The notes below the pieces were generated by a model. It saw nothing but the letters and a program-made list of their open reading frames with translations, was not told where the DNA came from and searched no databases. DNA of 50,404 nucleotides from Krasilnikovozyma curviuscula (Eukaryota; Basidiomycota; Tremellomycetes; Cystofilobasidiales; Mrakiaceae), in assembly GCA_014825775.1 (NCBI GenBank), contig MVAQ01000157.1:1-50404 (forward strand), read 5' to 3'. Position numbers and translations under genes: made by a program. Positions 34,726-43,737 of this stretch are shown here, in pieces. Position 1 is the stretch's first letter; every line of letters begins with the position of its first letter.

Positions 34726-37700
34726 CTAGGTTGAGCTGTAGAAGTTGTCTGATTCACTACCTACTACCCATCTCTCGAACTCATCAAACGATATAAATTC
34801 GAGGCCCCAGTTGCCCTGTTCCTGATGCAGCACTGGAAGTCCAGGAAGCGCCAGGGTCCCTACCACAACGAATCTATGGGCTCTCTGTGATAGAAAGCCA
34901 ACTTAAATCATTGAAACTAATAACAATAAAAAGGAAAGGAAAGGCTGTACTGACCGTCAAAGCCTCAGAGTCCATCATCAACAACTTCATATCCTCAATC
35001 AACTCTTTGTCTACACCACTTATAGGAACAGCACTAGCTAGAGTACGCCATCCCCGTCGTAGATGAGAAACGCCGGGGAACTGTTCACATGTTCGCTTCA
35101 AGTCGTCCACAGTCTTCCGAAGGTTGATGTCCATTCGCTGCTCGATCCACTTAGCGACAGCGGCAGAGTTTCGATAGAGTGGTGGCGCTGTTTCAACAGA
35201 GACGACACATCCCTGGGAGCCTTCTGGAGGACAAATGTCAAGCAGGAAAGCCTTATCTGTATCGTGCGGATTGCTGTGGGACAATTACATCCCAGCGTTA
35301 GAAAAGTTGGTCAGGTAAAGAAGAAAGTACTCACTCCTCCATATCATCAAGCGCAAGGAGGCAAGTCGCCGGGTGTATGATCGCTTTGAACCTCTTGCTG
35401 TTATCTTGCAAAGCAGCATGCTGAATGAATAATAGTGGAGTAAGTAAATCCATCCTCACAGTCAATCATGAAAAGAATGTTGACTCACTAATTTCGTATC
35501 ACCGAAGATTCTCTGAGCCGCACCGTCTCGAAGGAACGCGGAAGGTGTCAATGCAAAAATAATCTCTTTCTGAAAAATTTGTCGAAGAGACCATTTGGAC
35601 GGATTCAAGTGTTGTGCCGGTCCGAACGAGTAGAACTTGGTTGTGGTACCATTGACCCGCAACCTCAAGAGCTCTTCGTGCTGAATGATGGATGCGAGGC
35701 CAGAGTTGTGGATGAGGACGAAGTCTACGTCTGAGAAAGATTGAGACAACGAAAAAGAGTCGGAACCAGGTCCCGGAACCCATTTCCCTTTGATTTCGTC
35801 AATGTACTTAGTTAAGACGGCGATTCCAGGGAGGGTGCTACGCCCGTCTGCTTTGTGGGCGATGATAGCTACGCGCTTGTGAGCGAGGCGCTCCAAGAAA
35901 GAAGACTCGATTCCTGGCCAAGACAAGACAAGATTCAGTAACAAAGTATAAAAGTTCTCAGCAAAAAGACACCGACCCCAACTCAAAACTGAAAGAATAA
36001 TACAAAATTAGCTTTTGGCGCTGCACCCCGCGCCTAGTCGAAATAAGAGAAATTTACACTTACGCCATGGAAGGAGGTCGTTTGCTACAGACTTAGTAGG
36101 GTATGTAGGGTTTCCAGTCGCAATCAGTGATAATCTTGAATGTACAATTTTTTGCTGCTCGTCTTCGATGTCCGCCAAGGCCTTTTCAAACAGCATCGCA
36201 ATCAAACCCGGCCCTGCTCGTCTGTCTGCAGGAATATCAAACATGTCCGAGATTGGAGAAGTGGGAGGGAAGAGTACCAGTGTGGAATGCGGATTTGGGT
36301 ATGAGATTATGACCTGCAGACAATTCCATGAAGAGGTGAATGACGGATACAAAAGACTGAGTGCTTTCACTCACACTGCTACACATTCTTCCTTGTTCAA
36401 GATATCCGATAATACTTTTCATCTGCTCCTCCTTCTCTAGGCGGATTTGGGATTCAATCTCGTCCTCAACCACCAATGGGGGGTTCAGAGATACTCTGGC
36501 AAACTGACGAGGGGTGTTTTGTTGTCCTTGAGGAGATAAGAGGAATGAAAGAAACTCTGCAGCTTCAATGACCGAATATGTTTTGCCCAATACGATGTCG
36601 TTGTCTTCGAAGCTGGAAAAGACTTGGTTAAAACTGTATTTGGCCCGATGAGAAGCACTTGTTTGGTCGGATAATTGCAAGCCATCAATGGAAGTTTGAA
36701 GATCGCGATCGAGGACAAGCCGGACTGGAAGTGGCCCTGGCTTCTTGGTGAAAATTGGGGCTCCATCCGAACCTCTGTCAGAAGGAAGAGGCCAGGGTCA
36801 GCGCATGACAGTGCTTGCCGAAGATAAATTACTAACACGCCGTTAGCCGGAGGGATTTTCTTACGCTTCGATCCCTTTGGTGGCAGCTGAGTTAGTTCAA
36901 GTGGGGGCGGCGGTTGTGTACCCCTTCTAGCAGGTTCCTTTGTTTTGAACCTGGCTTCGGGCTCAGCAGATGAGTTACTCTGAGACTTAGACATGTTCTT
37001 GGATGTAGAGGACCTCATAAACTAGGCACAGTGAAATTAATAATAGAGGTTAGCTGGTGCTCGTTCGTCATGTGAAAAGATCCTTTTTACTGAATCGCTG
37101 GCGTCCTCCTCATCACCGCCATCGTCCGCAGACTCGCAGCTGTCAGAACTATGCCCTTCACTGTGACGTGGATCTACGCGCTAGTTTAAGTTGGCTGTGA
37201 GAAACTCACTCCCCTCCTCTGTCAGAAGATAAGCTCACCTTCTTCCTCTTCGCATTATACGGCTTATGTCTGAACATATTTATTTCGTCGTCGTCTGACT
37301 CTGCATCGTGGTAATCAGACGCTTGCTTTGGACGAGGATTACTGAAAGTGGAGTTCAATGCGTTCAGCCTCTGGTATTTGTAGATGATTAACATTCATGA
37401 AGTGAGCCATGCTGTCTCACCACGTGTTACAACATAGCTGTTACTCACGGGGTCATAACGGAGAGTAGCTTCTTCATCCTCCTCTGGTGATCTTGATCTA
37501 GAAATTTGGCTGAATTCAGGGACAGAGAACGATCTTGGTATGTCATCTTGAGCAACATAACTCGCAGGGGAAGATGATTTAGTGACCAGCACTTTCATTA
37601 GCGGGGACTGATTAATTGGCGAAGAGGGGTCATGATCAGATTTATTGAGCTGTTCAACGTCAGAATCGGAAATTGTTTCAGGCGACGGTCGAGGAAGGAT

Positions 37701-39677
37701 TGCGGATGGTGTTGTTCCCGACCTAGATTGTGGTTTGGCAATAGCTTCTTTAATTTCAACTTGTCGCAAATCCTCAATAGAAGTGGTGAACGTTGGGGAA
37801 TGTCCAGAGACTGGCTTGAAGGTACTGACATGCGATAATGAGGAAGCTGACTTGGGCGGAAGGCGCTGTGTAACTCTTCCAGCTTGGTTCCCAATCTCGT
37901 CAATTCTTGCGGGAGAATCTGATTGTGAAGATTTTGATGAGGACTGGGGAAATTTGGCAGTCTGAGTTTCCAAAGAAATTTCTAACTCAGTTGTTCGCTC
38001 CTGTAAGACAGTGAAAGACTGAGCATCTGTGCACTGGTAAATAAATAAAAACTCTGTACCGTAATGGTTGAAGAAATCCTTTTGGATGCTCTCGAATTCT
38101 TCCCTTGTACCTCCTGGGCAGCTGTTTCGTAGCTCTGTCTAGACAATATCGACGTCAACGTGTGTCGGTGTGGTGGGTCGCCTTTCGGTGAGTTTGACGT
38201 TTTCCTCTTCTTCCTGGGAGGGGATTGCGATTGGTTAGATTCGTGGGGCATCTTTTCGAGTAGTGAAGGTGGTCGTTCCGGGTTTCGACTCCTTTGAAGC
38301 GCTTTAGATCGCAACGATGAAGCCAAAGCTACAGGCTGCAGAATCCCCTCGAATTTAGCTCCCAACTTCCCATGTTGCCTCCGCTGTCGAAAGAAGACAC
38401 GATTGAGTCAGCGATCTACACCCAAAAAAGAAGAGGAGACTGACTTCGTCACTGTAAGAAATGTTTTTAGGTTCTCGTTCCCCGGGCAACGAAACACGAT
38501 GCCTCTTCTTGGCTGGAAGTGGTTTTCGAATTTCTGAACCAAGGAGTGACTTGACGGTGAGTTGGTGCTTCTTCGGGCTTGCGACCGTAAAATAATTATC
38601 ATCAAACGTGTTCTACAATACACAGAAGAATGAGCAGAGACAACGGCGGGAAATTGACAGAGTTGGATCCAGCCTAACACACCTGGTGCTGCATTCGCAC
38701 CACCCTCGCAAACAGTAAGCGCAGGTCTACCGCCAGCAACTAAATCAGTGAGATAATAACTCACCACTTTCCCATCGGTGGAAGTCTTAATTGACGAAGA
38801 AGGTCCTTCACTTGTTGTCTCTTCCAGTTCAGAACTAGAAGATTCGCTGCTCAATTCTTCTTCGACAGGGATACCTTTCGCTATCTTCGCTTCTTTTATC
38901 CATTTACCTGATGTAAAATTCCTCAGCGTCCTGAGGGAGGTTCAACTGCATTAAAGGCGAGACATTACGCACGAAAGCGCTTGAGCGAAGGGTAGTACAG
39001 AGTTTTGATAGACTCATTGGGGACCGGCTCTATAGGAAGGTTGTTGGATTGCCAAAACTGTTGCACTAACAATGCAGACTCTGTTTCTGTATCAAAAGAA
39101 GCAGCGGGCTCCCACGTATTAGCTGTTCGTTTGTAGTTTGTCCACTGAGAAAGAATGTGTAACACTGGTCAGCTCACGCCAAGCCAGCTGTTGTGTTTGA
39201 ACGTTCCACCTTACTTTAGTGTGATATTTCTATGTCCAGCGCATAGGTTGTCGCTCTCAGTCTCATATCAAAGGACTGGTAAATCTTGAGCTCACCCAGA
39301 TACCCTTTTTGTTCTTCTTGAAGTAGTTTTGCCTTTGGGAATGCTCATTGGGGTGAAAGACTGCCTTTTCGATCCAGTCTGGTCGAATTCCAGTCAGTTG
39401 TTGGTGGTGTGTAGAGTAATCAAGAGCATGAGAAGAAGTAGTAACGAACGAACAAGCTGTCAGGCTCCTGAACATAGGACGAAGAGGCAGCAGCAGAACA
39501 AGACAAAGATCTAGATACATAATTGTAAGAGAGACTGATTGTGTTGTACATACCGACATTCCATTCCTTTTGGCTGGATTCGGCAGATTCTAAGACTTCA
39601 TCCTCTGAATCCCAATCGGATAGCACAGCGTCCAATTCAGCCTCTCGATCCGGCTTCAGCGAGTTGGACATAGCCAT
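34726..39677 (-). CDS. Chromodomain protein 2 (large, otherwise unrecognised)
   Basis: Seventeen exons: 39677..39554, 39456..39296, 39229..39215, 39144..38969, 38930..38765, 38612..38445, 38383..38060, 38000..37449, 37370..37239, 37180..37091, 37021..36865, 36772..36375, 36313..36064, 35988..35489, 35420..35335, 35273..34955, 34884..34726; 1258 residues in one frame. A chromodomain lies at about 66-130: PDWIEKAVF, GIWKYHTKWTNYKRTANTWE, PAASFDTETESALLVQQFW, with cage candidates W68, W101 and Y104. It reads as a methyl-lysine binder with a stretched first loop. Residues ~180-690 are basic, Ser/Pro-rich and disordered (NLS RKKRKT). The last ~500 residues look globular (VIISYPNPHSTLVLFPPTSP; GSWIV-free, DVDFVLIHNSGLASIIQHEE; FALTPSAFLRDGAAQRIFGD) but match no domain I can name. 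Likely a heterochromatin reader or adaptor. Start could be the ATG at 39670 instead. Confidence 0.8.
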
Positions 39678-39971
39678 CCTGACTGAAAGCAAAGGAAGAA
39701 TACTCTGTAATTTACAACGAGAATCCGAACAAAAAAGAAATCGCGTTGCTGCTGGCTTTAGGCAGATCAGCAACGTCAAGGCGCAGCGCGGTGGACGTCC
39801 GTCGCAAATGGTGAGAATCAAAGTTCTTCTCTTGACCTTAAACTAAGACTCAGGATACTATTGTTGCAAACTCAATTATCTTGCTAAGCCATGGGCTGGA
39901 AGAGGAATGCCCACAAAAACTGTGACCTTCCAAGAGGGATATCATCATCTCCAGCTATGCAACAGTCCATC

Positions 39972-41003
39972 TCAGAACGGAAGGTCCTTTGGTTTTATTG
40001 CAAGTTTCTCCAATCGCTTCTCCTGCGAGAGTGATCGGCAACATAGTGAAGATCGTCAGAACCTGAGATTGTCAGAGGTTGCGGACAAAATAACTCACAG
40101 TCCTCCACTGCTCGATCCTCCTTGGCATGTCTTCCATCCTCTTCTGGACCCTGTTCACCTTCGCAGCTCTATCTACTTCAGCAGGTGCCATCCTTCGGTG
40201 TTCTGTTCTCCAGTTTCGAGCCTCAAACTCCTCTCGTTCCTTCTCCTGCTTAACCTTTTCTGACGAAAGCCTCATCAGCTCCTCGTTCTTTTCATCGCCC
40301 CTCAGATCAGACATATTCACATTCTTTGGTATATGCCTTCCAACCCAATTGATTTCAACAGGCTCACCATTTTCATCTTCTATCGTCACCGTGTCGTTTC
40401 CATACCCAGCGGGCGTGTGAGGTCCAAACGGCAGGATTCCCTTCTCGCCCAGCCTCTTAGCCTCGAAAACAAGTCGCTTCTGCTTCTTGTCGCCATATAT
40501 CGCTGGAATAACGTCGCCCCTTGAAGTAACGTGGGACAGAAAGGGGTTGTAAAGAGAGCCTTCTGGCAAGTCAGAAGTGTATGGAATGCCGTGTTGATTG
40601 TGGTATTCTTTGAGGGTAGTGAGACGTTTGACTTCATCAAAAGTGAATGGCTGAAGATCTGATATATGAACAGGGTCTGGGATGTCGGGCTTTGGAAGTG
40701 AGGAGAACAACCATTTGGGTTCTCTTCTGCCCTTAGGTAGAGGCGTGCTAACGTAGGTACCCTTCAGATATCTGGGAACTTTGTCGATACCCTTAAATTT
40801 CAACAACAAGGAGAGATAAATTAGTCAGTTCTGGTGTTTTTGGCAGCGTACTCGGTTTGTGGAAACCGAATGGAGGAGGAAAACTAGGGAAGACGACAGA
40901 AACATACCAGACGAACCCCAACTTTTGATGGATGAACTATGGGCCGTATGAGCTTTCCCTGGGGAGCATTTCGAGCTGTGATTCGGGCGACTGAAGCACT
41001 CAT
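39972..41003 (-). CDS. Probable mitochondrial large-subunit ribosomal protein mL59 (yeast Mrpl25-like)
   Basis: Exons 41003..40908, 40791..40099, 40022..39972; 279 residues. The core order NPFL, then PAIYGDKKQKRLVFEAKRLG, then GILPFGP resembles the mL59 pattern of NPFL, an RRQ-type basic helix and an LPPGP turn. The end, RMEDMPRRIEQWRT then EKRLEKLAIKPKDLPF, resembles the family's closing helix and LPF. The N-terminus (MSASVARITARNAPQGKLIR) could target mitochondria. A long charged helix (SSEKVKQEKEREEFEARNWR) lies between. Assignment rests on pattern memory, so it is moderate. Splice sites are regular and phase 0. Confidence 0.62.
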
Positions 41004-42143
41004 TGGAAGGTGAGGTTAGATTGGGAGTTTTCAAGTCGAACAATGCGATCTTGAAGCTGAGGGAGTGTAGTTCTGTGGTGCTGAAGATCTAATTGAGTAT
41101 TATAGTAAGATGATGGGTTGATTTTCTGATAAATTTGGGCAAATTGGAGGTGTAACTTTGGAACCCAGTAATCAAAAACGGCTGTGAAGAGTTTTTTTGG
41201 TTTAGGCACCGTTTATTGCCCTTTCTTCAAATCTTTTTTAATTATTTTCATTTCAAGTGCTCTCAATTTCAGATAAGCGAGAATTGTTGAGTGTGAGTTC
41301 TACAGTTTACAGGCTTCACTTAACTATCTACTCCCAGAGCGAGCTTTGAACTTGCATGCGGTCGTTCCCAACCATATCATAAACAAAGAAGCATGAGCAT
41401 GTTGTTGCTGAAGCTTCGCTCGCAAAGGACCAACGTGAGTAGTTAAGCCTTGAGAATTCGTGGGGTCAAGTCTGTAGACTAGAAGAGGAGTTTGATTCTA
41501 CTCTCTGTATGGCAACGTTGCGGGAGGGCCAGGTTTTTTAACTTGATATTTAGCAACATTGTAGATCATCTTCCACCCATTTCACTCTCTTAAGAAAAGC
41601 CTGAAGAATTAGTGATCCATACGTTCAACTTAAAAGACAGTTGGAGAAAACTGGGGGTTGCTCGCCTCTTTTGTATAACTCTCACGCCCTGGTTCAAGCA
41701 GTCAGACAACTCAACTTTCAAGGCCTTGCAGATCCATGTCAATAGCCGCGTGTCCTTGGTCTGGAGGTTGAAAGGTGAATCTTCCAATAGTTCCAGCTGT
41801 CAAATTCAATCTATTCTGTGCCACCCGCAAATACACCCAAATTCGCCAGAAGCTTAGCCACCTGCTTGTATCCCCAGCAGCTTTTATCTACCTGTGCCTC
41901 TAGCCCGTATTTTTGTATTTTACTGATAACCCAATCTGTTATACCTGTCCTTGATATAAATCTTATGGTCTTACTTTTTTTAATCAGAGATAGATCATGG
42001 GAACTGAAACTAAATCTTGGGAAACGTTCAGAAGAACGACAAACGATGTAGACAAAGATTCTAACCTTTCTGAAAAAACTCTGTACATATCGTTAACAAT
42101 ATTTTCAGCGCTGCGAGTCTCTTAGCAAATCCACGTGTTATGA
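41004..42143. other. Gene-poor region upstream of the mL59-like gene
   Basis: About 1.1 kb with the promoter of the mL59-like gene at its left end. The remaining open frames are short and have no recognisable product. No RNA gene identified. Confidence 0.5.
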
Positions 42144-42215
42144 CCCAGTCGCGAGATGCTGTCACTCGCGAGAGGGGCGGGGTTAGCGTCCCAGATGCGA
42201 AATTTCGCGACTGGG
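42144..42215. repeat. Inverted CCCAGTCGCGA / TCGCGACTGGG pair
   Basis: CCCAGTCGCGA at 42144-42154 and its exact reverse complement at 42205-42215 enclose about 50 bases that hold one more TCGCGA. It could fold as a hairpin or be the end pair of a small element. Confidence 0.7.
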
Positions 42216-42678
42216 GCGACTTCTAATTTCTATGCTATCTCACTCGCGAGGGGGACGCTAAAACGCAGTAATGGCCCAAATTCGATGTAACAACTTACTC
42301 CTCCTCCTCCTATTTCCCACTCTCAGAAAGCATCGGAGTTGCATTTCTTGCGTAGAAAAGTACCCAATCTGTGTTATTATGTTGATTTAGGTCGCGCTAA
42401 GAGATGATAGAAAGCAAGTTAATACTATAGAAAGAGTTAGACTTAGAAAGAAACCTAACTAATAAGTACCTGAGAAATGATAAAAAGCAAGTGAAGAACT
42501 AATTCTAAGAGGAAAAAAGGCTTGGTTTACATAGAAAAAAGGATGCAAATATAGCGGATCTCAAAGTAGATATCCGCTTCCATGTGTTCTGCCCCAGTCG
42601 CGAGAAGGCTCAAATTCGCGAGGAGGACAGCGCACGTCCCACTCGCGAAGGAGATGGTGCTAGTCGTCCCCCTCGCGA
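42149..42678. repeat. Cluster of eight TCGCGA palindromes
   Basis: TCGCGA occurs at 42149, 42166, 42205, 42244, 42598, 42616, 42643 and 42673, most often inside (A/C)(C/G)TCGCGAG, and several copies sit beside GTCCC or GGGAC. Chance would give about 0.13 in this length. The cluster straddles the left arm of the foldback element. Confidence 0.85.
42382..42578 (+). repeat. Left inverted arm of the foldback element
   Basis: 197 bases, outer end TTGATTTAGGTCGCGCT, inner end AAAGTAGATATCCGCT. Pairs with 43123-43312. Confidence 0.82.
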
Positions 42679-42953
42679 GGAGTACAATAACTAATTTATC
42701 AAATTATTTTCTAACTTTGGTTTGTTATCATTTGTCATTTCACCCTCTAATCCAGCTTAATATTTTACAACTCATGAGCTGACTCCCTTTGACAGGTACT
42801 GGTAAGAAATCGGTGAAAAATTATCTCAAAATTGAAATAGGGATTAGGAAAAAGGCAGTTTAAAATTTCATGGGTGTTGTGAGAAAGTAATCCAAGAACG
42901 TTGAGCGTGTTCTTCGTCCGTAACATCTGATCTCTGAGCAGGTTGAGTGCCCT

Positions 42954-43021
42954 TGTGTTAAAGTGCAACAAGACTCACAAGCGGATGACGGATGTGTTGA
43001 AATGCAACAAGACTCACAAGC
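42954..43021. repeat. 39-bp tandem repeat inside the foldback element
   Basis: TGTGTTAAAGTGCAACAAGA at 42954 recurs as TGTGTTGAAATGCAACAAGA at 42993, and both continue CTCACAAGC. Period is 39 bases, about 1.7 copies. Confidence 0.8.
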
Positions 43022-43122
43022 ATTAAGAGCGGATATCGGAAGTTGCAGGGATGTTTCAAGGAACGGAAAGAGGGAGAGAAAGGAAATTGAGGGATGAGTT
43101 GGCGGTAGAAGAAAGACACGGG

Positions 43123-43312
43123 AGCGGATATCTACTTTGAGATCCGCTATATTTGCTTCCTTATTTCTATATAAACTAGGCATTTTTCCTCTTAGAATTA
43201 GTTCTTCACTTGCTTTCTATCATCTCTCAGGTACTTATTAGTTAGTATTCTTTCTAACTCTTTCTATTGTATTAACTTGCTTTCTATCATCTCTCAGCGC
43301 GACCTAAATCAA
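43123..43312 (-). repeat. Right inverted arm of the foldback element
   Basis: 190 bases; the inner end AGCGGATATCTACTTTGAGA and outer end AGCGCGACCTAAATCAA mirror the left arm. It holds two exact 23-base copies beginning ACTTGCTTTCTATC at 43208-43230 and 43275-43297. Confidence 0.82.
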
Positions 43313-43737
43313 TATATCAACAAAATCAACATATCAAGAGTTGTGACATCGGATTTGGAACATTGCTGCATAAGTAGCGTTCTCACCACAAGGGGATGTC
43401 ATTCAAAAAAAGTAAAATTCCAGTGGCGAATCCAGTGGCGAAAATCTGCGTCTGAAAATTCGCCTTTCCCCCTTGCGAGCGGCGGCGCGCTCGCGCGCGC
43501 GAGTGGGCAGAGCGTTTTTCTCAGACTCGAAATCCCAATTCACTTTTAGGAAGGTACCTTGATCCGTATCATCAATAATTGTAATGTGGTTAGGCTAGAG
43601 AGGTGGGTGAACTTTGCAATCAATAAACTCAGGCATTCAGGGAGAATTTGCAGTAGCGATCTGGACATCTAGACAGTTCCTCAACAGTGGCTTTACTTGT
43701 ACACAAAGAAATAAGAAGGGCAGAGCGATACATTTCT
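43313..43737. other. Region between the foldback element and LTN1
   Basis: About 425 bases with the LTN1 3' UTR at its right end. It holds CCAGTGGCGAA twice in a row (about 43430-43441) and the GC-alternating tract at 43475-43503. No gene seen. Confidence 0.55.
43475..43503. repeat. GC-alternating tract
   Basis: GCGAGCGGCGGCGCGCTCGC followed by GCGCGCGAG: near-perfect purine/pyrimidine alternation in otherwise AT-rich DNA, with potential for Z-DNA or a hairpin. Confidence 0.7.

Larger units (their letters stand above)
42382..43312. mobile_element. Foldback / MITE-like element with about 190-bp inverted arms
   Basis: The left arm (42382-42578) and the reverse complement of the right arm (43123-43312) align over nearly their whole length with roughly 90% identity by eye. 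Both arms begin TTGATTTAGGTCGCGCT and end GGATCTCAAAGTAGATATCC (then GCT). Between them are about 540 bases with no credible ORF, so it would be non-autonomous or a relic. Each arm carries two copies of ACTTGCTTTCTATCATCTCT (right arm) or its complement (left arm). No clear target-site duplication was found; TA-rich bases flank both ends. A transcript across it could fold into a long hairpin. Confidence 0.8.

Noticed and set aside
36781..36864. Extending exon 11 of chromodomain gene 2 through IPPANGVL
   Set aside because: No acceptor then matches the phase of SDGAPIFTKKPG; the GTAAGA donor at 36864 does.
42860..43183. 107-codon minus-strand ORF in the foldback element as a transposase
   Set aside because: It includes the tandem repeat and part of the right arm, and shows no transposase motif.
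42954..43312. Repeated units as a CRISPR array
   Set aside because: Only two units, no spacer pattern, eukaryotic setting.
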